64,000 nt of DNA from positions 865,372 through 929,371 of the forward strand of contig NZ_KI632511.1 of the NCBI RefSeq assembly GCF_000504285.1, in the 5' to 3' direction. Shown piece after piece: positions 8,605 through 17,760 of this stretch. A model generated the notes under the pieces. It was not told where the DNA came from. It was given only the letters and a program-made list of their open reading frames with translations, and ran no database searches. The translations under genes were made by a program, and so were the position numbers. The DNA is from Actinospica robiniae DSM 44927. Its GTDB lineage: Bacteria > Actinomycetota > Actinomycetes > Streptomycetales > Catenulisporaceae. Numbering within the stretch: position 1 is the stretch's first letter; each line of letters opens with the position of its first letter.

Positions 8605-9627
8605 ATGCGATTCCCCTCTCCCTTGCGCCCTGGCGACCGTGTCGCCGTCACCTCCCCCTCCAGCGGCGTACCGGATGCCATGCGGGCCCGTTTCGGGCGT
8701 GCGGTCGAGGCCGTCGCGGCGCGTGGGTATGAAGTGGTGGTGGGCAAATGCATGGACGGCGCCGGACACGTCAGCGCGCCGGCTGCGGAGCGGGCCCGCG
8801 AGCTGACGGCGATGCTCACAGACCCGAGCGTGCGGGCAGTGGTGCCGCCCTGGGGCGGGGAAACCGCCATCGACCTGCTACCGCTGCTCGACTGGGAGGC
8901 GATAACGGCGGCCGAGCCGACCTGGCTGGTGGGCTTTTCCGACATATCCACGATCCTTACTCCGCTGACCCTTCGAACCGGCATCGCTACGATCCACGGC
9001 AACAACCTGATGGACACCCCATACCGGGCTCCCGAGGGATTGCTCACGTGGCTGGAGATCGGTGCCGCTGCACCGGGTGCGACGCTGCGCCAGGATTCGC
9101 CCGGCCGGTACCGCTCTGAGGGGTTTGACGACTACCGGACCCACCCGGAGGTCAGCGAGCTCACGCTGGACGCGTCCGGCCGCTGGACGCGCCTGGATAG
9201 CACGCAAGCCGTGGAGGTCACCGGCCGCCTGATCGGCGGCTGCATCGAGACGTTGTGTCATCTTGCGGGCACGCCCTTCGCCGACGTGGCGGGCTTCGCC
9301 CGACGGCACGCACCCGACGGATTGATCGTCTATGTGGAGGCGGCTGGTGACGACGCGTTCACGATCTGCCGCGCCCTCCATGGTATGCGCCTGGCGGGGT
9401 TCTTCGACGAAGCCAACGCCATCGTGGTCGGCCGTACCACAGCCGCCGACACCGCCAGCCTCACCCAGCACGAGGCCGTCTTCGACGCCCTGTCCGTTCT
9501 TGGCGTGCCGATCATCGCAGATGTCGAATGCGGACACGTCGTGCCCTACATGCCGCTGGTAAACGGAGCCCAAGCCCGCCTGGTGTTCAGCGACACCGAG
9601 AACTCTCTCACCCAGACCCTCGCGTGA
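8605..9627 (+). CDS. LD-carboxypeptidase-like S66 peptidase (LdcA/MccF family)
   Basis: A 340-residue cytoplasmic protein of the S66 serine peptidase family. It begins with the family hallmark LRPGDRVAVTSPSSG. The catalytic triad is visible: nucleophile Ser112 in GFSDIS, Glu245 in YVEAAGD and His311 in ECGHVVPYMPL. Members remove D-alanine from muropeptide stems during cell-wall recycling (LdcA) or inactivate peptide-nucleotide antibiotics such as microcin C (MccF). The segment PYRAPEGLLTWLEIGAAAPGATL between the nucleophile and the Glu resembles the longer loop of MccF-type enzymes, so a self-immunity or detoxification role is possible. It stands alone between IS scars and appears to be leaderless. 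Confidence 0.88.
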   Translation: MRFPSPLRPGDRVAVTSPSSGVPDAMRARFGRAVEAVAARGYEVVVGKCMDGAGHVSAPAAERARELTAMLTDPSVRAVVPPWGGETAIDLLPLLDWEAITAAEPTWLVGFSDISTILTPLTLRTGIATIHGNNLMDTPYRAPEGLLTWLEIGAAAPGATLRQDSPGRYRSEGFDDYRTHPEVSELTLDASGRWTRLDSTQAVEVTGRLIGGCIETLCHLAGTPFADVAGFARRHAPDGLIVYVEAAGDDAFTICRALHGMRLAGFFDEANAIVVGRTTAADTASLTQHEAVFDALSVLGVPIIADVECGHVVPYMPLVNGAQARLVFSDTENSLTQTLA

Positions 9628-10083
9628 GAGGGGATGATAGTTCGCCGTATAGGCAGTGGGGAACGGCAGTGAACTTCGAGATCACCTTCGGCGGACGCGT
9701 GTCCGCCGACCGCAAGGAGAACGCCTCACAAGGCGGTTACGTCGACAGATTGTACGGATCCTCAGGGTGTCCTGCCCGGCCTGCTTGAGGCGGGCCGCGG
9801 GGCGGGTGGGCTGCCTGCAGGCGTACCGGGCGGCCGTGGCGCTCGGCCCCTTCCTCGTCGATCAGCGCATCGAGTGGCGGCGATCCATTGCGGGCGTGCG
9901 GAGATGGCGTCCGTGTACGCACGAGGCCCAGATGTGATGTCCGTACGGCCGCGTCGACTCCACACGGTCAGTCGCGCACGGAGCGGCACCACTCGGGCGG
10001 ACGACGATTCAATCGCAGGTCAGCCGGAGCGTTAGCGGTCGGAGGGTCATGCTCCCCGAGCGGTGCCGTTCACATACTCGGCG
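9628..10083. other. 456-bp interval without a supported gene
   Basis: Only short frames occur. One GTG-started 39-codon frame (9669-9788) begins NFEITFGGRVSADRKE behind a weak GGGGA, but it has no homologue that I recognise. No hairpin or repeat stands out. Confidence 0.4.
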
Positions 10084-11160
10084 TCAGTCGATGGCGGTGA
10101 CTGGCGGCTGGCCCTCGGCGTCGGCGATGCCGCGGGCCAGGACGGCGGTCAGGCCGACCAGCATGCCCGCTTTGCCGCCGTCGGTGTCTCGGGTGAGATA
10201 ATCGCGCTCTCCGAGGAAGCGGTAGGTACCGGCGGCGAAGATCCACTCGTGGCGCTCGCCTTGGCCGTCCTCGATGGCGATGCCGAAGCCGTGGCGTCCG
10301 GCCGCGTCCGTGGCATCGCCGGTGGCCACGACGCCCGGGATGAGCGCTGCGGCGCGATAGAGGGTCGCTTCGGCCTGCGGGGTCGGGACGGTGGTGGACA
10401 GGATGCCCCCGATCGCCAGGAACTCGCGGACGTTGTCCGGGTATTCGTAGTCGGAGTCCAGGCCGGCGTGGATGATCGCGAGTACCTGGCGCGGGTCGCT
10501 CGGCAGCTGCGCCACCCATGCGGTGGTGGGGTTCGCCACCGGCGGAACAGTGCTCTGCCCGGCCGGGATCGCCGCGACCATCGGCGTGTCCCGGCCGTTC
10601 TGCCGGAACATCCCGCGGTTTGCGCCGGACGCCTGGGCGTACCAGGTCTCCCTGGTGGTCATCGGCTGCATCGTCCAGGGCGCCTGGGCCTCCTGGGCGT
10701 ACTCGGAGATGGTCTTGACGTAGACGTACTCGCCGGATGCCACTGGTCGCGCTGGGCTCGCCTCGGCCGCGTCGGCCATCTGGTCCAAGACGACGGACGC
10801 CTGGGCGACCTCGCCTGCATGCAGGGTGACGATCGGTACGGGGGCGGCGCCGCCCGCTCCGCCCCCCGCGTGAAGGATCACGGTGCCGGCCACGGCGACC
10901 GCGGCGGTCAGGGCTAGTGCCGTCAATCCGGCGGGACGCAGGGTCATGCGGGTGCGCAACACGCTGCGTGAGGTCGGTCGCATGCCGGGCCGGGGCTCGG
11001 CTTCGAGGTCGGAGTGAAGGGTTTTGTCGTGGATGTGTTGCATGAGTGTCTCCCGGTCTCGGGCGAGGCGGTCGGCGGGAAGCGCCCGATCCGCCGCCTC
11101 CGGCAGCAGACGCAGCAGCCGGTCAGCCTCGCGATCGGCGCGGTCTTCGGCGGGGATCAT
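10084..11160 (-). CDS. Membrane-anchored CU044_5270-type protein, sigma-factor partner
   Basis: A 358-residue protein. The N-terminal cytoplasmic part (about residues 1-85) starts MIPAEDRADREADRLLRLLPEA. One transmembrane helix follows (LTALALTAAVAVAGTVILHAG, about 90-110). The extracytoplasmic domain contains GEYVYVKTISEYAQ ... RETWYAQASGANRGMFR, as in the actinobacterial CU044_5270 family. Its ATG overlaps the TGA of the sigma-factor gene (ATGA). Such proteins regularly sit directly downstream of ECF sigma factors, and by position and topology it may act as a membrane anti-sigma or sensor, though no classic ZAS motif (HxxxCxxC) is present. Role inferred from context. Confidence 0.75.
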   Translation of the reverse strand: MIPAEDRADREADRLLRLLPEAADRALPADRLARDRETLMQHIHDKTLHSDLEAEPRPGMRPTSRSVLRTRMTLRPAGLTALALTAAVAVAGTVILHAGGGAGGAAPVPIVTLHAGEVAQASVVLDQMADAAEASPARPVASGEYVYVKTISEYAQEAQAPWTMQPMTTRETWYAQASGANRGMFRQNGRDTPMVAAIPAGQSTVPPVANPTTAWVAQLPSDPRQVLAIIHAGLDSDYEYPDNVREFLAIGGILSTTVPTPQAEATLYRAAALIPGVVATGDATDAAGRHGFGIAIEDGQGERHEWIFAAGTYRFLGERDYLTRDTDGGKAGMLVGLTAVLARGIADAEGQPPVTAID

Positions 11161-11822
11161 CGGGTTGCCTCCCATCGGGTCCGGGTCGTTTCTGCACGAC
11201 CGGTATTCAGCTGTCCGGCGGCGCCGTTCGGTTCCCGGGTTCCGCGTGCCGCGGCTCTCGGCTCCCGCGAGGTCTGCGCGACCCGCCGGCGCACCTTGGC
11301 CCTGGCCCGGGAGATCCGGGAACGGACCGTGCCGACCGGGATTCCGAGCGCCTCAGCCGCTTCCTCGTAGCTGAGCTCTGCCCACACGCACAGCGCGAGC
11401 AGTTCGCGTTCCTCGGGCCTGAGCCGGGCGAGCGCCTCGCGGGTCGCGCGCACGAGCGCGTCGTTGTCCACGGAACGCGCGACCTCGTCCGCGATGTCGG
11501 GCATCGAATGCTGCGAATACGCGGGCAGGCGCGCGGTGAGCATCCATCCGCGGCGGGCCGCGCGGTTGTGGTTGCGCGCGAGGTTGGTGGCGATCCCGAG
11601 CAGCCACGGCCGCAGGGTGCCGCCCCCGGGTTCGATCCGGCCCCGCACACGCCACGCCTCGAGGAACACCGCCGACATGACGTCCTGCGCCGCCGACCAG
11701 TCGCCGATCAGCCGGAAGACGTGATTGCACACGGCCTCGGCATATCGGTCGAACAACAGTCCGAACGCGTCGGGATCACCGTCCCGGACCCTGCTACGGA
11801 GCTCGTCCCTGATCTCTTCCAC
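11157..11822 (-). CDS. ECF-type RNA polymerase sigma factor
   Basis: A 221-residue sigma-70 family protein. Region 2 is DAFGLLFDRYAEAVCNHVFRLIGDWSAAQDVMSAVFLEAW, with the promoter-melting aromatic/acidic pattern. Region 4 is ALARLRPEERELLALCVWAELSYEEAAEALGIPVGTVRSRISRARAKVRR, a typical helix-turn-helix recognising the -35. A basic, low-complexity tail of about 35 residues follows. It is translationally coupled to the downstream membrane protein, which probably controls it. Its cognate promoters are not evident in the window. Confidence 0.9.
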   Translation of the reverse strand: MEEIRDELRSRVRDGDPDAFGLLFDRYAEAVCNHVFRLIGDWSAAQDVMSAVFLEAWRVRGRIEPGGGTLRPWLLGIATNLARNHNRAARRGWMLTARLPAYSQHSMPDIADEVARSVDNDALVRATREALARLRPEERELLALCVWAELSYEEAAEALGIPVGTVRSRISRARAKVRRRVAQTSREPRAAARGTREPNGAAGQLNTGRAETTRTRWEATR

Positions 11823-11929
11823 GGTCCCTAACTGTCGCCCGCGGCTCCCCGGTTCCCGTGGCCTACGTCACACACCGCCGATCGCCCCCCCGCGCACGCG
11901 GGAAACGGCCCGGCATACGAGATCACCAC

Positions 11930-12040
11930 ATCAGGGCGGCGCCCGTCCAGCGCGGCCGCTTTGCGCAGGATCTCCTTCTCTTTCCGCAGCTCGCCACCTC
12001 GCGCCGCAGCCGATGCAGTGGAGTGGACCCCGAGACCCGA
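11930..12040 (-). pseudogene. IS3-family OrfA remnant
   Basis: The minus-strand frame contains GGELRKEKEILRKAAAL, closely resembling the C-terminal coiled-coil of IS3-family OrfA proteins (LRKEKEILRKAAAFFA). The rest of the OrfA HTH and the whole OrfB integrase are missing. The fragment is short, so the assignment is tentative. Confidence 0.4.
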
Positions 12041-12156
12041 CATTGGCCGCCGCGCTCAGCCGGGGTGGGTGCGCCGAGGGCTGAGTAGTTATCCCCATCG
12101 ATACCAACCCGACAGCGCCGAGCGGTTCCGGTCGAAGAGGGTGATCGCTCCGTCGC

Positions 12157-12296
12157 TGGGCGAGCGCTGGGCGAGCGGATGGGCGCGAACTGCGTGGGAC
12201 TACCGGGCATCGGTAGGACGCGACCGGGATGGGAAAACCGGACGGAGCCTCGGAAAACGGACATCGCAACCCGAGCCGGTATATTCGGTATCTGAT
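12157..12296 (+). repeat. Diverged direct repeat, copy B
   Basis: This is the partner of the 7808-7947 repeat. The two copies align without gaps over about 140 bp. Copy B reads GERWASGWARTAW, GRDRDGKTGRS and QPEPVYSVSDL in the plus frame, against GERGASGWAWTAW, GRDGGGKPGRS and RPEPIYSVPDF in copy A. It lies beside the IS3 OrfA remnant. No known element is recognised. In 11823-12566 only this repeat and that remnant are supported. Confidence 0.6.
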
Positions 12297-12566
12297 CTAT
12301 GTCGTCTACATATGGGCACGCAGGCTCTACAACAGGTGAACGCTCGTCTGCCGCAGGATCGGAGGCTGGGCCCGGCCCGGCCCACATCACTTGCGCTCGG
12401 CGCAAGCAAGGCGCAACAAGGCCCAGTGGCCAGTCAGCTCGCCGAACGCTGACTGGCCCAGGAGCCCGGCGCGGTCGGCGTCTATGTCGTCGGCTGGTAC
12501 CTGTGTCCCGAGTGGAAGCCAAGGAACGCGCGAGACTGGGCTGCCTCGGCGACGGCGTCCGCTCAA

Positions 12567-12776
12567 TCAGGGCGCGGTGATACTCCCGGCGAATGCGAAC
12601 ACGGTGAGGGCCGGGTATTCGTCGTCACGGTCTGGAGTCGGCCGGTAGGAGTGGACCTGGCCGCCGAACGACAACTCGATCGTGGCGTCCAGGGGAGTGA
12701 AGTCCAGGGTTCGGCCGTCCGCCGGGCCGCCGCGCAGAACGATGTTGGGGTGTCCCTGCAAGTCGTTGTTGTCCAT
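12567..12776 (-). CDS. Small conserved actinobacterial protein, unknown function
   Basis: A 69-residue soluble protein starting MDNNDLQGHPNIVLRGGPADGRT and ending with YRPTPDRDDEYPALTVFAFAGS. The LRGGPADGR opening and the YRPT-x-RDDEYP motif recur in small actinomycete proteins, as far as I can recall. No enzymatic motif is present. It stands alone, 134 bases downstream of the esterase gene on the same strand. Confidence 0.55.
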   Translation of the reverse strand: MDNNDLQGHPNIVLRGGPADGRTLDFTPLDATIELSFGGQVHSYRPTPDRDDEYPALTVFAFAGSITAP

Positions 12777-12910
12777 GTCGACTCGGGTGACCGCTCAGGC
12801 ACCGGCCACACGGGTGCTGCCTGCAGTAGCCGGCCGCCTTCGTCGGCGGCCCCGAATGGCTCGGGTCCACTGCCAAGGGAGCACTGCTCTAGGTCTCGCC
12901 GTCGTCGTGT

Positions 12911-13900
12911 TCACGTCGTGTTCGCGACGTGAACGGCGGATGCCGGGGCCGGGCGGATGAGGGTGAATGCTGCGCGCAGGGCGTGCGACGCGTCGGCGAG
13001 CGCCACCTCGGCGTCGTCGAAGGGATGGCGCAGGAACTCGTGGATCATGCCGTCGTAGCGCTTGACTACGACCGGGACCCCCGCTTCCGCCAGACGCGCT
13101 CCGTACTGCTCGCCTTCGTCGCGCAGCGCGTCGTATTCGGCGGTGATGATGAAGGCCGGAGGTAGACCGCCGAGGTCCGGCTCCAGCAGAGGCGATACCG
13201 AGGGATCGAGCTTCTGCGCCTCGCTGGAGAGATAGTGGTCCATGAACCACTGTTGCGCCTCACGGGTCACATTGCCGTACTGGCCGGCGAGCTCGGTGAT
13301 CGAACGGTTGGTCCGGCGGAAGTCGACATCGGGATAGATCAGCAGCTGGAAGACGATGCGGGGTGCGCCGACAGCCCGGGCTTTGAGCGCGACGACGGTG
13401 GCGAGGTTTCCGCCCGCGCTGTCGCCCGCCACCGCGAGGCGCGCCGGGTCGATGCCGAGCTCTTCGGCGTGCTGTGCGATCCACGCGGTCGCGGCGAATC
13501 CCGCCTCGACGGGGGCGGGAAACTTGTGCTCCGGCGCCAGCGGATAGCCGACCGAGGCCACCACGCTGCCGGATCCTTCGGCGAGGGCCCGGGCGAGGCC
13601 GTCGTGGGAGTCCAGATCGCCGAGCACGTAGCCGCCGCCGTGGAAGAACACGACGACCGGCGGCGCGCTGCCGTCGTCCGACACGCCCAGGGGGCGGTAA
13701 AGGCGCACGGGGATCTCTCCGGCGCCGGTCGCGATCACACGGTCTGTCACCTCCGCGACCTGTGTGGGGTTTCGCGTCGAGAGCTGGGTCAGATGGCGCG
13801 CGCCCGCGCGGGCCTGTTCCGGGCTGACCGTGTGCAGGGCGGCGAAATTCGCCGCGGCGAGTCGCTCTAGGTGGGCGGCGACTTGAGGGTGTAGCGGCAT
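12911..13900 (-). CDS. Alpha/beta hydrolase, HSL-type esterase/lipase
   Basis: A 329-residue esterase of the hormone-sensitive-lipase family. The oxyanion-hole motif HGGG is at residues 87-90 and the nucleophile Ser161 is in GDSAGG. The acid is the Asp in TAEYDALRDEG and the base His is in GMIHEF. Members hydrolyse short-chain acyl esters in the cytoplasm. The gene is divergent from a MerR regulator, and the MerR-like dyad at 13962-13983 lies between the two starts. The regulator probably controls both genes. Confidence 0.92.
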   Translation of the reverse strand: MPLHPQVAAHLERLAAANFAALHTVSPEQARAGARHLTQLSTRNPTQVAEVTDRVIATGAGEIPVRLYRPLGVSDDGSAPPVVVFFHGGGYVLGDLDSHDGLARALAEGSGSVVASVGYPLAPEHKFPAPVEAGFAATAWIAQHAEELGIDPARLAVAGDSAGGNLATVVALKARAVGAPRIVFQLLIYPDVDFRRTNRSITELAGQYGNVTREAQQWFMDHYLSSEAQKLDPSVSPLLEPDLGGLPPAFIITAEYDALRDEGEQYGARLAEAGVPVVVKRYDGMIHEFLRHPFDDAEVALADASHALRAAFTLIRPAPASAVHVANTT

Positions 13901-13961
13901 GGCATGTCTCCTCCGGGGCGGGTCGGGTTGTTTCCCGGCCTCAGCTTTTCCCCTAGGATCC

Positions 13962-13983
13962 GACTTGAAGCGTGGTTCAAGTC
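13962..13983. promoter_or_regulatory. MerR-type operator dyad
   Basis: Perfect 8-bp arms GACTTGAA and TTCAAGTC are separated by 6 bases. This is the usual form of a MerR-family site, resembling SoxR-type ACTTGAAGT/TTCAAGT boxes. It lies 31 bases before merR and 61 bases before the divergent esterase start. Confidence 0.7.
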
Positions 13984-14014
13984 AACCGCGGCAACGAAAC
14001 GAGGAGGCTCGGCC

Positions 14015-14419
14015 ATGCCCGCGACGATCGGGACGGATCGGGTTCGACTGGATATCGCGGATGTGGCGGCACGCACGGGTATGGCCGCCTCGGGACTGCG
14101 TTACTACGAGAAGCGCGGGCTGATCGAGTCGGCCGGCCGCAACGGACTTCGCCGCACGTACGCGCTCGACGTCGTCGACCGCATCACCGTGATCAGCTGT
14201 GCGAAGGCCGCGGGATTCACGCTTGCGCAGATCGCCCGCTTCCTCGCGGCCACGCCCTCGGACACCGAGCTTCGGCGGCGGATGGCCGAGCGGGCGGACG
14301 AGCTCGAAGCGGACATCGCGCGGCTCATCCGGATGCGCGACAGCCTTCGGCACGCCGCGACCTGCGACCACGTTCCGCTGGTGGAGTGCCCGGAGTTCAA
14401 GGGCGAACTCGGTATCTGA
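14015..14419 (+). CDS. MerR-family transcriptional regulator
   Basis: A 134-residue regulator. The winged-helix N-terminus is LDIADVAARTGMAASGLRYYEKRGLIESAGRNGLRRTY, the canonical MerR pattern. A dimerisation coiled-coil follows (residues about 85-115). The C-terminal HAATCDHVPLVECPEF carries two Cys, as in MerR proteins that sense thiol-reactive or redox signals. The start is the ATG behind GAGGAGG (14000-14006). It is divergent from the esterase and shares the dyad operator with it. Confidence 0.9.
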   Translation: MPATIGTDRVRLDIADVAARTGMAASGLRYYEKRGLIESAGRNGLRRTYALDVVDRITVISCAKAAGFTLAQIARFLAATPSDTELRRRMAERADELEADIARLIRMRDSLRHAATCDHVPLVECPEFKGELGI

Positions 14420-14734
14420 GCACACTGCGCCGGCGCACCCCGAAGTGTCCGATCTGCATGATCGCGCAGCTCTTATAGGAGAAATAGCCCGATTGCGTTT
14501 CCCGCTCGTGCGCCGTCGTACAGGATCCGCGGTACGCGATAAGCTGCCTTATAGCAAGGCTCTGTGTCGGACCGCTCTCCGTGGGCGCCGCCGCCGGGAC
14601 GTGGGGAGCCACGGCTGTCACCCCCGCACCCTCGTCAAGCCCCTGCCCGCCACGCCCCTGTCCGGCAGAGCAAGTCGCTGCCGGCCGAGTCTCCATTTGC
14701 CAAGCGCCCCAAGCCTGGTACATCCACAACGGGC

Positions 14735-15330
14735 TCAGTGCTCCTGTCGGAGACGTTCGCCGGCCCGTCCGTCGCCGACCCCGGATTCCTTCCGCTCGAC
14801 CCGGCAACGGCGGGCTCCAGGTGACGTTCAAGCAGTATCAGTACGGCGGCAACGGCGTGGACGGCATCGGGTTCTTCCTGGTGAACGGCACGATCAACCT
14901 GACGACGGCGGGCGCGGGCGGCGGATCGCTCGGCTACGCGCAGCGGAATTTGACGCTCGGCATCGACGGCGGCTACCTGGGCATCGGGCTCGACGCCTAC
15001 GGCACCTTCGCTGACGATGCCGAGCTGCTGGGCCAGGGTCGCGCCGCACCGGACACCTCGCCGGTGACCAGCGGCAACCCGGTCACCGACACGGTGACCG
15101 TGCGCGGACCGGGGGAGGGGGATTTCGGGTACTGCTGGCTGGACTCGAGAATGACCGCCGATGCCACGACCTCGTCCGGCTTTCCGCACGACGCTGCCAG
15201 AGAGTTTCCGCACCGAAGCGAGCCCTACACGGTCAGAGCGGACCGTGCGGATCACTGTCAGTGCCTCGCCCGCGCCGGGCCGTTCCACTGTGAACCGGGT
15301 CACCGACCCCGCGCCGCGGATCGACGGAAT
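14735..15330 (+). pseudogene. Secreted lectin-domain-like protein, decayed
   Basis: Three collinear protein segments lie in different frames. The first is ETFAGPSVADPGFLPL. The second is GGLQVTFKQYQYGGNGVDGIGFFLVNG, then GGSLGYAQRN ... GIDGGYLGIGLDAYGTFADDAELLGQG, an L-type-lectin-like beta-sandwich seen in large secreted actinomycete proteins. The third is RTVRITVSASPAPGRSTV, further downstream. The frame changes and missing pieces show a broken gene. The 300 bases before it (14420-14734) hold nothing I can support. Confidence 0.6.
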
Positions 15331-15568
15331 TGTCGCCGATTGCCGGTTGGTGCGGGCGGATCTCCGTGCCGTCGGTCGCTGCGACGCCGACCTGCCGAAG
15401 CGCTGCGCGCACGCTATGCCCGAACCGCGGACTCTCGGCCCGTGAGGGCCGCGCGGTTCACTGGCGATCTCGATCACTGATCGCTGTGATTCCGGGATGA
15501 GGCTGGCCGCCGACCCCGCGGTGTGGTGGACTCGGTTCGTATCGGCCCCTCCGGCCTCGGGAGAGATC

Positions 15569-15958
15569 GTGTCCGTGATCCCTGGCAGCCACGCCGACTT
15601 GCTGGAACGGCCTTTGTTCTGCCACCTGGCGACGCTCCGGGCAGACGGCACGCCACACGTGAACCCCATGTGGTTCCTCTGGGACGGCGACTGCCTCTCC
15701 TTCACCACTTCGACTCGGCGTGCGAAGTACAGGGAGCTGGTGGACCGGCCCGATGCCGCGGTCTCGATCAACGATCCGGAAGCGCCATACCGGTATCTGG
15801 AGGTGCGCGGGCGGGTCGAGCGGATCGAACCCGACACGACCGGGGAGTTCTTCGACGTGCTCGCCAAGCGCTACGGTCTTGCGACGGACGGGCCGGTGGG
15901 CGACGCACCCCAGCGGGTGCGCATATTCCTGAGGCCGACCCACACGACGTCTCAGTAG
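15569..15958 (+). CDS. PPOX-class F420- or FMN-dependent oxidoreductase
   Basis: A 129-residue split-barrel flavoprotein with the pattern DLLERPLFCHLATLRADGTPHVNPMWFLWDGDCLSF and TTSTRRAKYRELVDRPDAAVSINDPEAPYRYLEVRGRVERI. These are characteristic of pyridoxamine-5'-phosphate-oxidase-like proteins of the F420-dependent TIGR03618/Rv1155 type. The GTG at 15569 has a GGGAGA ribosome binding site and begins just before the conserved domain; an upstream ATG at 15497 would add an unrelated leader. Members reduce small quinones, biliverdin or enones. No functional partner is adjacent. Confidence 0.8.
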   Translation: MSVIPGSHADLLERPLFCHLATLRADGTPHVNPMWFLWDGDCLSFTTSTRRAKYRELVDRPDAAVSINDPEAPYRYLEVRGRVERIEPDTTGEFFDVLAKRYGLATDGPVGDAPQRVRIFLRPTHTTSQ

Positions 15959-16206
15959 CCGTCCACGCAACCGGCGGGAGCCGTCGGTCCGGTGCGCCGG
16001 TAAAAGAAGCGGAGCAGCGCGGGAAGGCCGGCTCACGGTCACTTGTCCGCGAGCTAACCCTGGTACGTTCCCTCGTCCTGACCCCCGTTCCCGAGTGCCG
16101 TCGGGGTCGGGAGGTAGATCGCGGCGGTTTAACACTGACAGTAGGCAGCTTCGTCGAAGGCCAGCGATCGTTAGCCTGCGTCGCTGCGGCATTTTGGCCC
16201 TCCTGC

Positions 16207-17588
16207 TGTATCCGTGGGTCAGGTTCGTCCTGGCAGGGTGGGCTTGTAGCCGCCGAGGCTCAGGAGGGCGAGGGCGATGAGGGCTTCGGGGTCGGCGAAT
16301 CCGAAGGCGAGTCTGGTGATCAGGCGGATCTTCGTGTTGACGGACTCGATCAGGGCGTTGGACAGGTGGTGTTTGAGGGCTGCGTCGATGCTGGCGCGTA
16401 CCGTTTTGATACGGCGGGCCACGTCGATGAACGCGGGGATGCGGCAGCGCGCGGCCCAGGCGAGCCACCGGTCCAGTGCCTCCCTGCCCTTGGTGCCCTT
16501 AACCTTGAATACGTACCGGAGGCCTTCTTTGAGCAGGTAGGCCCGGTAGAGGCGGGGGTCGGTCTTGGCGATCCATTCGATCTTCGCGTGCTGTTGCTCG
16601 GTGAGGTCCTCGGGGTTCTTCCACAAGGCCAGCCGGGTGTTCTTCAGCGCCCTGGAGGGCCCGTGCGAGCGCTCGCGGGTGAGTTGGGTGTTGCTGGCCC
16701 GGCCTTTCGCGGTGTTCCAGGCCTCGCGCCGGACCTGGTCGAGTGCGTCGGTGGCCCAGGCGATCACGTGGAACGGATCGGCGCATTGCACCGCGTTGGG
16801 CAGGTGCTTTTTGACTGCCTGGGCGATGTAGCGCGCGGCGTCGGCGGAGACCAGGATGATCTCGCCGGCGCGGGCGGGGCCGAGGATCTCGAAGAACTCC
16901 TCCAGGGTCGCGCTCTCGCGTCCGGTCCCGGCCCACACCAGCCGCCCGGTGTCGTGGTCGACCACGACGGTCAGGTACTTGCGGCCCTTCTTGTATGCGA
17001 TCTCGTCGATGCCGATCCGGCGCAGCCCGTCGTAGCGGTCGTAGCAGTCCTCCACGTCCTGCCGGTACCGGGCCGGGATCGTCCCGACGGTGCGCCAGGC
17101 GATCCTTATCAGCTCGACCACGGCGCTCTTGCTGGTACGGGTGGCGAGGTAGGCGACCTGCCGGTCGAAGTCCACGCTGTGCCCGGCCCCGGCACGCGCC
17201 CACGGGATATAGATGACGTTCACCCCGCAGGCACGACACCGCACCCGCGGGACGTCGGCCTCGATGAACACCCGCAGCGTCCCGGCGTCCAGGTGCCGCC
17301 AGCGGCGCCGGCCCTCGCCGCGGTCATACCGCGGGCTCTTGCGCCGGCACCGCGAGCAGCGCAGTGCCGCGCCCTTGCGCACCCGCACGTGCGCGACGAT
17401 CGCGCCACGCTCGGGCTCGAGCTCGACATCCTCGACCACGGCATCCGACAACCCGAGCATCTCGCGCCATACACTGACATCACGCACGCCGTTCTCCGCA
17501 CTCTACGTTCCATGGCTTGATCACCTCGAAACGTAGTACCGGAACGGCGTGCGGCCGTGTAACGGCACGTCAAACACCCACGGATGCA
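16207..17588 (-). mobile_element. ISL3-family insertion sequence
   Basis: A complete-looking element of about 1.38 kb. The ends are 13-bp imperfect inverted repeats: TGTATCCGTGGGT at 16207-16219 and ACCCACGGATGCA at 17576-17588 (12 of 13 match). The single transposase gene fills the interior, its stop codon overlapping the left repeat. No 8-bp target duplication is visible around these ends, so the exact boundaries may differ by a few bases. Confidence 0.7.
16219..17487 (-). CDS. ISL3-family transposase
   Basis: A 422-residue intact transposase. The N-terminal zinc-finger part has LRCSRCRRKSPRYDRG and VRCRACGVNVIYIPWAR. The DDE domain includes RRIGIDEIAYKKGRKYLTVVVDHDTGRLVW, ILVSADAARYIAQAVKKHLPNAVQCADPFHVI (second Asp) and SNALIESVNTKIRLITRLAFGF (Glu), all diagnostic for ISL3. 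No frameshift or stop is seen, so it could be active. It is the only complete transposase frame in the window. Confidence 0.93.
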   Translation of the reverse strand: MRDVSVWREMLGLSDAVVEDVELEPERGAIVAHVRVRKGAALRCSRCRRKSPRYDRGEGRRRWRHLDAGTLRVFIEADVPRVRCRACGVNVIYIPWARAGAGHSVDFDRQVAYLATRTSKSAVVELIRIAWRTVGTIPARYRQDVEDCYDRYDGLRRIGIDEIAYKKGRKYLTVVVDHDTGRLVWAGTGRESATLEEFFEILGPARAGEIILVSADAARYIAQAVKKHLPNAVQCADPFHVIAWATDALDQVRREAWNTAKGRASNTQLTRERSHGPSRALKNTRLALWKNPEDLTEQQHAKIEWIAKTDPRLYRAYLLKEGLRYVFKVKGTKGREALDRWLAWAARCRIPAFIDVARRIKTVRASIDAALKHHLSNALIESVNTKIRLITRLAFGFADPEALIALALLSLGGYKPTLPGRT

Positions 17589-17760
17589 GCACAAGAGCCG
17601 GCATTTTGCAGGGGACGACGTGGCTGGCCGGATGGGTGGGGGTACGGCGGCGAGGCGGCGGTGTGTGTCGTTGCCGGAAGCAGTCCCCGGCTGAGACGAA
17701 GCCCAGATCGGAATGCGTGCCTTCATGTATGAAGTCGGCTGGGTGGTTGGGGAGCGGCCG

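Noticed and set aside
9669-9788. Possible small secreted or RiPP-like peptide
   Set aside because: No modifying enzyme is nearby, the ribosome binding site is weak, and the sequence is not hydrophobic or Cys/Ser-rich in a recognised pattern.
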